Shown here piece by piece: positions 8,740 through 17,987 of a stretch of 64,000 nt of DNA. Made by a program: the position numbers and the translations under genes. The stretch comes from SZUA-36 sp963753105 (lineage in GTDB: Bacteria; Pseudomonadota; Gammaproteobacteria; Xanthomonadales; SZUA-36). The stretch spans positions 372,001-436,000 of the forward strand of contig CAVWBD010000001.1 in assembly GCA_963753105.1 (NCBI GenBank), in the 5' to 3' direction. The notes below the pieces were generated by a model. It was not told where the DNA came from and made no database searches. It saw only the letters and a program-made list of their open reading frames with translations. The stretch's first letter is position 1, and each line of letters begins with the position of its first letter.

Positions 8740-9768
8740 TCAAGGTTGACGGGTTAACAGGTCGGCCAGGGCATCCACCGCTTCTTCGTCATCCGACTGG
8801 GCCAGCCAGAACAGGGCCTGGCGGCGTGCATCACGTGGCGCCTGATTGTCCTGCGCGATATCCAGCAACATCTGGCTGCTGTCCTCACCGGGTAATTGAG
8901 AGACCGCAAACACGGCTTTTTCAAGGATATCTTCATCCTGCTCGGTGCCGATTACTTCCTGTAACCAGCCCTCGGCCTGTTGCGGATATTCCTGGGCCAG
9001 CCAGAACAAGGCCTCACCACGCTGTTCGGGATCCGGGTCCGACTTGGCAATTTCCAGCAGCAGTTCTGCGGCCTCGGGGCTGTCGTTCTGTGACAATGCG
9101 AAATTGATCTCGCGCCGCCGGTCACCGTTGGGCAGTTCATCCAACAGTTTCTCGAGTTGCCTGAAGCCCTGCTCGCCACGCGCTTCACCCAGCCAGAAAA
9201 CGGCCTCGCTGCCATGCTTTGCATTGCTGTCTTTGGCTATCGAATAAAGACGATTTGCGGCATCATCACTGCGGTGCAGGGCCAGGGCATACAGGGCGCC
9301 GTCACGCTTGTGCGAGTGCGGCCACTTCTTCCAGCCAGTCCAGCACCTTTGTTTGATCAACATCACCCAACCAGGTTAGCTGCTCGCCATTGCCATCCAC
9401 CGGGCATTGTTCACCAAAAACACGCAGGCTTTGCACCTTGCCATCATTGATCTTGCTGTACACGATCACGGAATCCACCTCGGGGGAATCAGACCGGGTT
9501 CCAAAACTCGTATGTTTGGCTTTCAAGACTGCAGCCGAGATCGCCCGGTGCCGCCCCACCTGCCTTTCCAGCAACACGGTGAGTGGGTGCCTTCGACGAC
9601 CGGCATGCTGAACGCCAGCCACTGACCTTCTGCCAACATGATCGCCTTGGCCGGGTTGTTGATATCGGTCTTCTCAGTCAGATCGGCGTTGTAAAGTTCG
9701 CCGACCTGGCCCCAGGCCGAACTTGTGGCCAGTGCCAATGCCGTAGCCAATAATTTGCCGTTCATCAT
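8740..9768 (-). CDS. Exported HEAT-repeat protein (frame broken twice)
   Basis: One protein read in three frames: 9768-9580 (signal peptide ending AWG, then VGELYNADLTEKTDIN), 9580-9312 (VDSVIVYSKINDGKVQSLRVFGEQCPV) and 9312-8740 (six or more HEAT-like helix pairs such as SEAVFWLGEARGEQGFRQLEKL). Breaks lie near 9578 and 9312. HEAT repeats are scaffolds, here probably periplasmic. Its ATG overlaps the stop of the upstream HEAT gene by 4 bases, so it belongs to the same sigma-factor operon. The repeated FWLA/FWLG helix start is a distinctive internal signature. Confidence 0.7.
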
Positions 9769-11307
9769 TTTTTCTCCAGCAGTTCGAACAGGTACTTATC
9801 GGCTTCTTCCGAGTCCATCAGGCTCAGCATTTGCAACATGTCGCGCTTCAGCTCCGGGTCGGTCTCAGTTTTCATCATGCTGATCAGACCCTCGACGTCA
9901 TCGCTAACTATCGTGGACTGGATAATGACCTGCTTTTCCTCACGTGAGCTTTGTGGGTACAGACTGGCCAGGTACCTGGTCGCTTCGTCATCACCGTTGA
10001 CGGCCAGCATCTCAATGGCTGCGGCTCTTAATTCCGGATCCTTCTCCGTTTGCATGATTTTCATCAGACCCTGGGTATCGTCTGCAATCATCATGGATTC
10101 GATCACTGTCAGGCGCAGTTCTTTTTCCCCGATGCTGGTATAAAGCTCTGCAAGTTCCTGCGTCGCGTCCATGATACCCAGCATGTTGATGGCATCGCTG
10201 CGTAAGCCGGTATCGGTCTCCGTGCGGACAATTTTCAGCGCCAACTCGTTCGCTTCGTCCATCATCACCAGGGATTCGAGCACAACGCGTTTCTCTTCTA
10301 CGCTTTGGGCCTGGTCGTAAATTGATTCGAGCAGTTCGGCCGAGCCCGAATCGTCCTCCATTGCGATCCCCTGGATGGCTGTTTTGCGCAGTTCCGGGTC
10401 GGTCTCGGTCTCGAGCACCTGCTTCAGCATGCCGGTATCACCCGCTATAAAGAAGGCTTCCAGGGCTGCAACCCGGGTTTCCTGGCTGGTCAGCGTCGGG
10501 TACAGGGCCTGTAAATCCGCGGTGGCATCCATCACACCCATCGCGTGGATGATTTCTATCTGCAACTTCGGGTCCTGTTCAGCTTTCAGTATCTCGGCCA
10601 ATGGTTTTGAATAGTCACTGACGATATAGGCGTGGATGACCGCTTCCTTGACCTGGTCACTGTCAGATTCCCGGTACAGGTCGGCAAGCAGCTCCATGGA
10701 CGCCTTGTTGGAGGCAATACCGAGCATGTTGATGGCATCCGCTTGTAATTCGGGATTCTTGCTGTCGCGGGCAAATTCAGCAATGGCCTGTTGGGCACGG
10801 GGATCATCACTCATACCCAGCATAAACAGGATATCGGCCCGGGTTTCTTTCGATTCACTGTTTTTCAACGCTTCAAGAACCAGCGGTAAAGCCCGTTCCG
10901 GGTCACGGTCCATCAATTGCGCCAATGCAAACATCCGCAATTCTTCGTCCATCAAGACATCGTCATTACCGGTAGCAATTGCCGGGGTAGCGCCATGTTC
11001 AATCTGCAGTACCTGTGGCTTCTTTCAGCCAGCGGCTTTCAGGGTAAGTACGTTCGAGCTTACGTAACTGACGTTCCGCTTCCCTGTCACGATTGGCCTC
11101 GTACAGTGCATAGGCACGCCAGTACATGGATGCATCGGCCTGGTCCTCGCTGGTCTCAATGGCCTGCTCGAAATACTCAGCAGCCTGTGTCCAGTCGCGT
11201 TCGCGCAGGGCCTTCTGGCCGTCGTCGTAGGGTGTTTGTGCCATCGCCGTGACTGCTACGAGTACGGTGGCCAGGATGGTCTTTTTCAAGATGTTGTTAA
11301 TAGACAT
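9765..11307 (-). CDS. Exported TPR plus HEAT-repeat protein (one frameshift)
   Basis: Two open frames join near 11005-11018 into one protein of about 514 residues. The first part (11307-11010) has a signal peptide ending AMA and a TPR/tetratricopeptide-like module (ERDWTQAAEYFEQAIETSED, then EANRDREAERQLRKLE). The second part, from 10955 in its own frame but open upstream through LQIEHGATPAIATG, carries about 12 HEAT-like repeats of roughly 31 residues, each with the pattern DPELRxxAIxxLxxxD. Likely a periplasmic scaffold. It lies 11 bases after the anti-sigma-like gene and overlaps the next HEAT gene. Confidence 0.75.
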
Positions 11308-11317
11308 GATGTCGTCC

Positions 11318-12076
11318 TTATACTGAAATTTCAGGTTTGTTAAGTTGGTTGTTCATGACGCGGACCCTGAACAACAAGCTGTCCCTGACCTCTTTTTGCA
11401 TCCGTTCACGGGTCGCCTGTGAGCCGGATTGAGCTTCATAAGCCAATTCGATAAGCAGCGGTTCGAGTTCCGCCAAAAAAGCAGCTAGTTTATGGTTGCC
11501 CTGCGTGGTGGCGGCCTGCCGGTAAAGACGGTTGGACACCAGCATGTCGGTCGCGTATGTCGCCTCATTACTTCTGGAACTCGTGCTGTTGGCGAACTGG
11601 GTCAGTACCAGGTTGACCTGCTCCAGGTGACTGGATACCGAATGCGTCAGCAGCCGGTCTGAATCAATATCGGCCATTGCAACCACAGGTATGTTCAAAG
11701 GCACGGTTAGCTCTTCAAAACCGTCCTGGACACCGTTGCGGCCAAACATGAACGCCAGCACAGCGACCAGCGCGATTGACAAAGCGCCCGCCAGGCTGAA
11801 ACGTGGTTGTCCAAGCGCGGCCAGCCATGAGCCGAAACGGCCTGTGGCCTGTTTGCGCTCCCCTTCAAGCCGGGGTGATATCTTTTGCCAGACATCGGCG
11901 CCGTAATCGCTGCCCCGATGTGGCGGATGGTAGGCATCTGCCAGCTTCAGTTCCGCGCATAAAGCATCGAACCGGGCGGACAATTCCTCGGATCGGGCCA
12001 CCTTTGCAGCCAGGTCCGGGTCATCGTGCTCACCGTAAAAAAGCAGTACCAGGTCTTCGTCTGTGATCTTGTTCAT
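11318..12076 (-). CDS. Single-pass membrane anti-sigma-like protein
   Basis: 252 residues. The N-terminal 90 residues are cytoplasmic and resemble the start of anti-sigma domains (ITDEDLVLLFYGEHDDPDLAAKV, then EELSARFDALCAEL). One TM segment at about 95-112 (LAGALSIALVAVLAFMFG) is followed by a periplasmic helical domain. There is no zinc-binding HxxxCxxC motif, so it is not a classical ZAS protein. Its start overlaps the stop of the ECF sigma gene by 4 bases, the usual sigma/anti-sigma arrangement. Function by position and topology. Confidence 0.7.
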   Translation of the reverse strand: MNKITDEDLVLLFYGEHDDPDLAAKVARSEELSARFDALCAELKLADAYHPPHRGSDYGADVWQKISPRLEGERKQATGRFGSWLAALGQPRFSLAGALSIALVAVLAFMFGRNGVQDGFEELTVPLNIPVVAMADIDSDRLLTHSVSSHLEQVNLVLTQFANSTSSRSNEATYATDMLVSNRLYRQAATTQGNHKLAAFLAELEPLLIELAYEAQSGSQATRERMQKEVRDSLLFRVRVMNNQLNKPEISV

Positions 12077-12625
12077 GCTGTCACCAGTGGTGCTAACGCA
12101 ACGCGCATTTTTTTCACTGCGCGAAAAATATTCTGTTTGCAGGCGCCCGTCGTGATATCCATGATCTGGGCGATTTCACTGATCGAGTGGCCTTCGTAAT
12201 GTTTCAGCAGCAGAGCAGTACGCTCAGATTCACTCAAATCCATCATGGCCGCACGGGTCTGGGTGCTGATATCGATCTGTTGACCCGAGTCCGCGCCCAT
12301 GGATGTGTGATCGGCCGGCTCCCATTCGGGCTCTTCTGTTTCGAACTGCTTGCGCCGGGAATGTTTACGCAAATAATCCATGGCCGTGTTAACCGTGATG
12401 CGGTGCAACCAGGACTTGAAACTGGACTCCATGCGAAACTCGCCGATCTTCCGCCAGGCCTTGATAAAAGCCTCCTGGACAATGTCCTCGGCCGCGTGTT
12501 CATCGGCTGTCAGACGCCAGGCCAGGCGGAACATGGCGTGGCTGTGCTCCAATACCAGTTGGCGAAACGCCGACGCGGTCGCCTTTTGCGGCCTTTTGGA
12601 TGATTTGTTGTTCGGTTTGAGTCAT
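12073..12625 (-). CDS. ECF-type RNA polymerase sigma factor (probable frameshift near its start)
   Basis: Region 2 (AWRLTADEHAAEDIVQEAF, then FKSWLHRITVNTAMDYLRK) and region 4 (LSESERTALLLKHYEGHSISEIAQIM, a helix-turn-helix) are clear. The unbroken frame starts at 12552 and lacks the first helix of region 2. In another frame, from ATG 12625, MTQTEQQIIQKAAKGDR reads straight into AFRQLVLEHSHAMF if one base near 12572 is removed, giving a complete sigma factor of about 183 residues. First gene of an operon with the anti-sigma-like and HEAT-repeat genes. It probably responds to an envelope signal through the membrane partner. Confidence 0.85.
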
Positions 12626-12672
12626 CTCACGTGTATAGACGAAGGGTTAGCAGATTAGGTTAGCCAGACAAA

Positions 12673-12781
12673 ATAATGGGGCATGTATTTACCCCCGGGA
12701 CACGCCGTTAACCCCTCCCTGGGGGCTCGGTCGCGACTCCCTGTCGCTCACGGTCCCGGTGACAAATACATGCCCCATTAT
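12673..12781. repeat. 109-bp inverted-repeat element with nested hairpins
   Basis: Perfect 18-bp arms (12673-12690 and 12764-12781, ATAATGGGGCATGTATTT and its complement) bracket a type A interspersed repeat at 12697-12757. It lies between the end of the FG-GAP gene and the start of the sigma operon, both on the minus strand. It could fold as a long hairpin in RNA read through from the FG-GAP gene. It has no T tract. Confidence 0.85.
12697..12757 (+). repeat. Interspersed multi-hairpin repeat, type A copy 1
   Basis: Begins GGGACACGCCGT and ends CACGGTCCC. Two internal palindromes, CCCC-TCCCT-GGGG and GCGAC-TCCCT-GTCGC, share a TCCCT loop. Related copies with the same ends but different stems are at 23567-23627 and 47869-48025, both inverted. 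Confidence 0.8.
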
Positions 12782-12874
12782 CCAGTTAAGCTATCGTAAA
12801 GTAATTACCCTCATTGCATCAGAGAATTGACCGGATCATCGTTGCCAGTCGACAAACTACTTATAAAATACGGT

Positions 12875-14380
12875 TCACTTGTCCTCAATAAACCTGCTCC
12901 CAGTTTCAAAACCCGGCCAATCCTCACTTCGACCCGGTGCAGGGATGTGTGACATTGGACCATCACTCGGCTGTAACCGTAGCTCTATCGGACTGGATTT
13001 GATGGCCTTGGTCTTGGGTGGTTTGCCATTCTTCGCTTTCATGATCCAGCGGAAAGTGCGCACGTTAAGACCGTCCATGTTGAACGAGTAGTGATTGACC
13101 ACATCGTCATCCACGGCATCGATCTCCACGCCCAGGTCAACGTCTTCGAGCACCATGCGGCTATACAGCTTGCCCGGCTCCATCTGCTTGGACTCGCTCC
13201 AGGTCTTCTTGCCAGTGTCCTGGGTCCAGATGCCCTCCAGCAGGTACAGGCCATCCCAATACAGGTCTATATCCCGGTAGGGATCATCGGACTTGACCTC
13301 GAACACCCATTGATCAGCGATATCGGTATTCACCGCGTGGTAGTTGCTGGTATAGCTTTCCACCACACCGCCCGGGTCCTCTATCGGGAAGGACAGCGTC
13401 AGGTAGGGCGTACCGAAGCCCCCAAGATCGAGCAGGTCGTGCCGGTCCAGTCCGTCACTGCTTTCCCCTAACTGCCCCAGCACGTTATTGCCATCCGCAA
13501 GGTTTTCAGGCTTTGAAACAGCCGTCAGGCGCAGATACCATTCCTGCTCCCAGCTTGGCTTCTTGGCATGGACGCTGGGGACAAAGAAGTCCAGCAACCT
13601 GGCCAACAGGGGTTTTTGCGGTTCAAGCACGTTGTTCTTGAACGGCGCGAGGTGGGCGCCGGGTGATCCTGGCGGGCCGGGGGGTGATCCGGTGGCTGTA
13701 CCGTATGGGACCAACATCTTGACGGTGGTCTTGTCGGCCGAACCGCCGAGCACCTTGACCCAGAACCCATCATAAATATCCAGGTAACCCACCACGCCCG
13801 GTGTACTGTCGCTGTAGCTTTCATAGGTGTTGCCGTTGTACTTCCACAAGGTATTGGCGACAAAGTTGTTGAGTTCAGCGTCGTACGGTGTATACGGAAT
13901 ACCGTCAACGAGGAAGGTCACGCTGGCCCAGTCGGTCTGGATATTGCCCGGGTGGCCGACCATGTTGTAACGCGTGGATGAGGCATCCGCCGGCACCACC
14001 AGGGGGATTTCATAACAACCCCTGGGAGACGTGCAATAGGGGTCCTGGGTAAAAGTTGTCATCGCCCCGTCACCGGCATCCCAGAAACCACCGGCCTGGC
14101 TGAAAATCCAGTAGCTCTCGCCAATCTCCAGCGGTGAACCCAGGGTCAGCCTGACGTAACGCTCGCTGGCTTCCTCACGTTTATAAACAACCCAGGTCCA
14201 CAGGTAATCAATGGTGTTGAAATCATCACCCAGTACATCTTCGACTGTATTGGCAGTAGGTCCCAGGTCGCAGGGTATGGCAAACATGGTCCAGCGGCCT
14301 GGTGCCACCGAGCCACTGAAGCCGCATTCAAAGCGGTGGAAGATAGGCCGAGCCACTTTGAGACTCGCCAGCATCGTCAT
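12875..14380 (-). CDS. C-terminal piece of the FG-GAP protein
   Basis: 501-codon open frame without a convincing start: it opens in the middle of the last FG-GAP repeat. The upstream frame ends GDTVLGRGV, while another frame there reads VGAYSDDDAGESQSGSAY, so 14350-14390 holds the break. The domain is not recognised: beta-rich, Trp/Tyr-rich (DYLWTWVVYKREEASERYVRLTLG), with a Gly/Pro linker (GSPPGPPGSPGAHL) near residue 230 and a later half containing LYWDGLYLLEGIWTQ. Two cysteines near residue 115 may pair. Probably the extracellular end of the giant protein. Confidence 0.65.
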   Translation of the reverse strand: MTMLASLKVARPIFHRFECGFSGSVAPGRWTMFAIPCDLGPTANTVEDVLGDDFNTIDYLWTWVVYKREEASERYVRLTLGSPLEIGESYWIFSQAGGFWDAGDGAMTTFTQDPYCTSPRGCYEIPLVVPADASSTRYNMVGHPGNIQTDWASVTFLVDGIPYTPYDAELNNFVANTLWKYNGNTYESYSDSTPGVVGYLDIYDGFWVKVLGGSADKTTVKMLVPYGTATGSPPGPPGSPGAHLAPFKNNVLEPQKPLLARLLDFFVPSVHAKKPSWEQEWYLRLTAVSKPENLADGNNVLGQLGESSDGLDRHDLLDLGGFGTPYLTLSFPIEDPGGVVESYTSNYHAVNTDIADQWVFEVKSDDPYRDIDLYWDGLYLLEGIWTQDTGKKTWSESKQMEPGKLYSRMVLEDVDLGVEIDAVDDDVVNHYSFNMDGLNVRTFRWIMKAKNGKPPKTKAIKSSPIELRLQPSDGPMSHIPAPGRSEDWPGFETGSRFIEDK

Positions 14381-14382
14381 CG

Positions 14383-14898
14383 CTATACGCCCCGACCAAG
14401 TACAGTATCACCAAAGAGTGCGGCGGAATTGCCAAACCCGTCAAAGAGGTAGGGGTCTGAGGCGGTTAGCTTAGTGGTTTCGGTGTCTGTCACCCAGCCA
14501 CCGGCTGGTCTTACAAATAAATAGGCTGAACCACTATTTGTGCCGCCATCATCATCTCCCACAGCCCCAATCAACGCAGTATCATTGAAAAGGGCAACGG
14601 AAAGGCCAAACTGATCATGGATAACTGTATCCGAAGCTTTCAGCTTGGCGGTTTCAGTACCGGTCGCCCAGTTGTAAGTTGGCTTGACAAAAATATAGGC
14701 TGAGCCACTAGCTGTTCCACTGTCATCATCCCCATAGGCCCCAACCAGTGCGGTGTCGCCAGACAGGGCGACAGAGAAGCCAAAATAATCCGAGGCTTCC
14801 CCGTCCGAAGCGGTCAGCTTGGCGTCTTCGTTGGCATCCACCCAGCTACCATAAGGCTTCACAAATACATAAGCAGCACCTTTAGGATCATCTCCCAT
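14383..14898 (-). CDS. FG-GAP repeat piece (about three repeats)
   Basis: 171 codons containing three FG-GAP units of the form KLTASD-xxxDYFGFSVALSGDTALVGAYGDDDSG-xxSGSAYIFVKP. Each unit has the FG, the calcium-loop-like DDD, and the AYxFV strand. The frame begins inside a repeat (MGDDPKGAAYVF) with no ribosome site, so this is a fragment of the larger gene and not a separate protein. Confidence 0.6.
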   Translation of the reverse strand: MGDDPKGAAYVFVKPYGSWVDANEDAKLTASDGEASDYFGFSVALSGDTALVGAYGDDDSGTASGSAYIFVKPTYNWATGTETAKLKASDTVIHDQFGLSVALFNDTALIGAVGDDDGGTNSGSAYLFVRPAGGWVTDTETTKLTASDPYLFDGFGNSAALFGDTVLGRGV

Positions 14899-16640
14899 AA
14901 GCCCCGATCAGTGCAGTATCCCCGGAGATTGCGACAGAAGCGCCAAATCGATAACTACCCCCTCTGATGAGGAGGTGAGCTTGGCTGTTTCAGTACAAGT
15001 TGCCCAGCCACCAGCTGGCTTATAAACACATAGGTTGAACCAGCTGCCGAATCGTCGTTGGGAGCCCCGACCAGTGCAGTATCCAAGGAAACAGAAACAG
15101 ATAACCCAAATTCATCGGAAGCAGCACCATCCGAGGCGGTTAACTTGGCTGTTTCAGTAGCGGTAGCCCAACCACTAACTGGCTTGACAAAAATATAGGC
15201 CGAGCCACTAGCTGTTCCACTGTCATCATCCCCATAGGCTCCAACCAGTGCGGTGTCGCCAGACAGGGCAACAGCACGACTGCCAAAGAAATCAGAAGCA
15301 GCACCATCCGAGGCAGTTAACTTAGCAAGCTGGTTCCAAGTAGCTCCTGAGCGTCTAAATACAAAAGCTGCCCCGCTATTAGTTCCATTGACGCTATCGC
15401 CGTAAGCGCCGATCAAGGCAGTATCACCATCAATAGCAACGGAACCACCAAAATACCTGTCTGCCTGGTTGATAACCGCCGTGAGCTTTTTCTGTTGCGA
15501 CCAGACACTGCCATCATAGGTGAACACATAGGCCGAGCCACTATCAGTTCCACCATCGTCATTCCCAGTCGCCGCGATCAGCGCAGTATCACCAGAGATG
15601 GCAACAGAGTCGCCAAAATAATCACCTCCTTCAGCATCCGATGCGGTCAGCTTGGCAGTTTCAAAATTTGTAAATGTAACAAAATCACTCCAACCACCAG
15701 CGGTTACAGGCTTGACAAACACGTAGGCCGAGCCGCTTGAACTTCCGCCATCTCATCCATATATGCCGCAACCAGAGCAGTATCACCGGATACGGCGACA
15801 GAAATACCAAATTAATCGTAGGAAGTGGCATCCGAGGCAGTCAGCCTTGCAGTTTAAAATGAGTAAAGGTATCAAAATCACTCCAACCGCCTGCAGTCAC
15901 AGGTTTGACAAAGACATAGGCTGAGCCTTTGTCAGAGTTCCACCATCATTGACTTGGTAAGCTCCGATAAGCGCGGTATCACCGGAAATGGCGACGGATT
16001 CTCCAAAATGATCATATATCGCAGAATTTGAGCTACGTCAGCTTGGCGGTTTCAAAATGAGTAAAGGTATCAAAATCACTCCAAACGCTGCAGTCACAGG
16101 TTTAACAAAGACATAAGCCGAACCACTGTCAGTTCCACCATCATCATTCCCAGGTCGCACCGATCACCGCTGTATCACCTGAGATGGCGACAGCGTGGCC
16201 AAAATAATCGGCCCCATCAGCCATCCGAGGCGGTCAGCTTGGCAGTTTCAAAATGAGTACAAGGTAACAAAATCGCTCCAACCACCAGCAGTCGCTGGTT
16301 TGACAAAGACATAGGCAGACCCTGAATTAGTATCACTGTCATTGTTGAAAGGCGCTGACCAACGCAGTATCACCTGAGAAGCGCAACTGCCCAGCCAAAA
16401 TAATCACCGGACATCAGCATCACTGAGCTGTTAACTTCGTTTGTTGACCCAGGCAAGATCCGGAACGACTGAACACATAGGCGGAGCCTGAGGCATCGAC
16501 CATTGTCATCGTTCCAGACGGCACCAATCAACGCCGTATCACCCGAGAGTGAAACTGAATGCCAAATTGATCATCGGCCACACCATCGGATGCAGTCGAT
16601 TTTCGCCTGGAATTCCAGTTCTGATTCGACCGAACAAAAA
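14440..16640 (-). repeat. Tandem FG-GAP coding repeats, about 13 units of 160-200 bp
   Basis: The codons for KLTAS recur at about 14465, 14640, 14813, 14978, 15139, 15316, 15479, 15644, 15838, 16036, 16231 and 16430, with one degenerate unit further on. Spacing is about 161-177 bp in the open part and about 194-199 bp at 15.65-16.43 kb. The four longer units share an insertion reading roughly GGWSDFDTFTHF and are much more alike, which suggests recent duplication. Small indels cluster in this part. Confidence 0.75.
14955..15722 (-). CDS. FG-GAP repeat piece (about four to five repeats)
   Basis: 255 codons with FG-GAP units such as DAEGGDYFGDSVAISGDTALIAATGNDDGGTDSGSAYVF. One unit has a slightly different spacing (FFGSRAVALSGD). 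The frame is lost at both ends in the middle of recognisable repeats (near 14950 and 15730), so it belongs to the interrupted gene. Confidence 0.6.
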   Translation of the reverse strand: MFVKPVTAGGWSDFVTFTNFETAKLTASDAEGGDYFGDSVAISGDTALIAATGNDDGGTDSGSAYVFTYDGSVWSQQKKLTAVINQADRYFGGSVAIDGDTALIGAYGDSVNGTNSGAAFVFRRSGATWNQLAKLTASDGAASDFFGSRAVALSGDTALVGAYGDDDSGTASGSAYIFVKPVSGWATATETAKLTASDGAASDEFGLSVSVSLDTALVGAPNDDSAAGSTYVFISQLVAGQLVLKQPSSPPHQRG

Positions 16641-17042
16641 CATAAACAGAGCCTGAATTTGTGCTCCTTATCATCGTCATAGATAGGAACCGATCAGAGC
16701 TGTCTCACCATCCAGGGCAACAGCGTAACCAAAATTGTCGTACTGCCTCATCATCGTTGTCCACGCCGGTAATCTTGGTTTCGGTGGAAAATACCGGGTC
16801 GATGGTGACGGGCCAGGTGGCTTTGGGTATCCACTTCAAGGACGATATGGCTATCTGCCAGGCGCATCGTGGCGAGCAGCGTTTTGCCGGTGGCATCATG
16901 GGCAATCAACTTGCTGTAGCTGAATGCCTTGTGTTGTTCGTCGTCGTAAAAGCCCAGCACCTGGCCTTCCTGTTCCCAGCGGGGCTGGACATTGCCCTCC
17001 AGTGCCAGGCTCACCTGTACAGGCTGGTCTGATTGATAGCCT

Positions 17043-17495
17043 TCAGGCTGGCTGTCCAGGGTAAACCCCTGCTCCAGGCCATATTGCGGTTGATATACCA
17101 CTCGCTGATATCGCCACGGTTATATGTGATGCGTCTGCCATCAGCTTGCAGGCTTGCCGCTTGCACAGGCTGTGTATGGCCTGTGGCTGGCCGTAAGCCA
17201 CCAGTTGCATGGTCAGTTGCCAGGGATTGTCCTGCACCCGTTGTTGCAGGGTGAGGCCCTGGCTGTTGAACTGCATGGAAAAGCCATTGCCGTAATTGGA
17301 CGCACGGAAGGTTTGTTCTGCCTGTTCGTTTTGGACAGGCTCCACCTGGTGCCGGGCATCGTGAAATGCCTGCCACAGGCCCTTGGGTATCTCTTCGCCG
17401 GCAGGGTCGCCTGTTGTGGCGCTCGCTGAAGCGGCCATTGTCATTAAGATAATGGCGATGAAACCGCTGATAAGTCTGTTTTTTTGTTTATTCAT
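17043..17495 (-). CDS. N-terminal piece of the FG-GAP protein with signal peptide
   Basis: Start ATG 17495 has GGGGAGC 9 bases upstream. Residues 1-26 are a signal peptide (ISGFIAIILMTMAASASA). The mature start is polar, with ASNYGNGFSMQFNSQGLTLQQ. After about residue 126 (17110) this frame departs from the expected protein; the continuation is found in two other frames, SEWYIN and then QYGLEQGFTLDSQPEGYQSD down to about 16790. This is the conserved pre-propeller domain found before FG-GAP repeats in large secreted proteins. Confidence 0.7.
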   Translation of the reverse strand: MNKQKNRLISGFIAIILMTMAASASATTGDPAGEEIPKGLWQAFHDARHQVEPVQNEQAEQTFRASNYGNGFSMQFNSQGLTLQQRVQDNPWQLTMQLVAYGQPQAIHSLCKRQACKLMADASHITVAISASGISTAIWPGAGVYPGQPA

Positions 17496-17918
17496 GACAA
17501 AAGCTCCCCTAACCGCGAGGTCGCGATATGAAACTGATTTGTGGGATTGAGTTGGCCCGGACGGGCACGGCAGGCACCCGGCGTACTGATATTCTTGTTT
17601 CTGTTGCCGTACGTTTCACCCTTCTTATGCCCGCATGGCTGAATCGCCGCAGTGTGGCAATCCGGAAAAACATTGGTTAACAGAATTATTCTTATTGGAA
17701 CGAGGGGATTACGTCCTTGTTGACCACCCTGGTTGAGAAACGCTAAAAGCAATGAGCCCTGACATCATTGATCCGGGTACTCAAAATAGCCCATTGATCT
17801 TATTACAAAAAAAGATGTGTGACCACAAATTCAGGTCGACGGGCCCTGCTTATTCAGTCAAAAACGGTAGAAGACGGATAATTGGGTTTGCCAGACCATG
17901 AATTTAATCAGCCGAAGA
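17496..17918. other. Non-coding leader region
   Basis: About 420 bases without a supported gene. It must hold the promoter of the FG-GAP gene (minus strand). A minus-strand open frame across 17492-17752 has no ribosome site and no protein-like composition. No known riboswitch was recognised. Confidence 0.5.
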
Positions 17919-17977
17919 AAGAGGAGGGGGTGTCTTGAAATTTTTTACTAAAAAATTTCAAGACACCCCCTCCTCTT
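17919..17977. terminator. Perfect 28-bp palindrome with 3-base loop, probable terminator
   Basis: Arms 17919-17946 and 17950-17977 are exact complements around ACT. The outer half of each arm is GC-rich (AGAGGAGGGGGTGTCTTG) and the inner end is a six-base A/T run. It begins 10 bases after the DUF885 stop codon on the minus strand, so it may end that transcript. The stem is far longer than a normal terminator and has no T tail outside it. Confidence 0.6.
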
Positions 17978-17987
17978 CTATTTCTGC

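Larger units (their letters stand above)
12875..17495 (-). pseudogene. Giant exported FG-GAP repeat protein gene, whole extent, frame broken many times
   Basis: Adjacent frames on the minus strand read as one protein of about 1,500 residues: signal peptide and N-terminal domain (17495 to about 16750), about 13 FG-GAP repeats (about 16640-14400) and a unique C-terminal domain (about 14380-12875). Joins visible by content are near 17100, 14945 and 14390-14350, with many more at 15720-16740. FG-GAP repeats fold as a beta-propeller like that of integrin alpha chains and occur in secreted and surface proteins. Whether the breaks are real or consensus errors in a repetitive region cannot be decided here. 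The open pieces are listed separately. Confidence 0.75.

Noticed and set aside
8740..17495. Programmed frameshifting in the HEAT and FG-GAP genes
   Set aside because: Breaks are at many unrelated places with no shared slippery heptamer or downstream structure; sequencing error or decay is simpler.
17540..17650. Cyclic-di-GMP riboswitch before the FG-GAP gene
   Set aside because: The segment has some purine-rich blocks but lacks the conserved GEMM core elements; no support.
17492..17752. 86-codon minus-strand open frame upstream of the FG-GAP gene
   Set aside because: No ribosome site, no protein-like pattern, and it ends inside the next gene start; more likely leader DNA.
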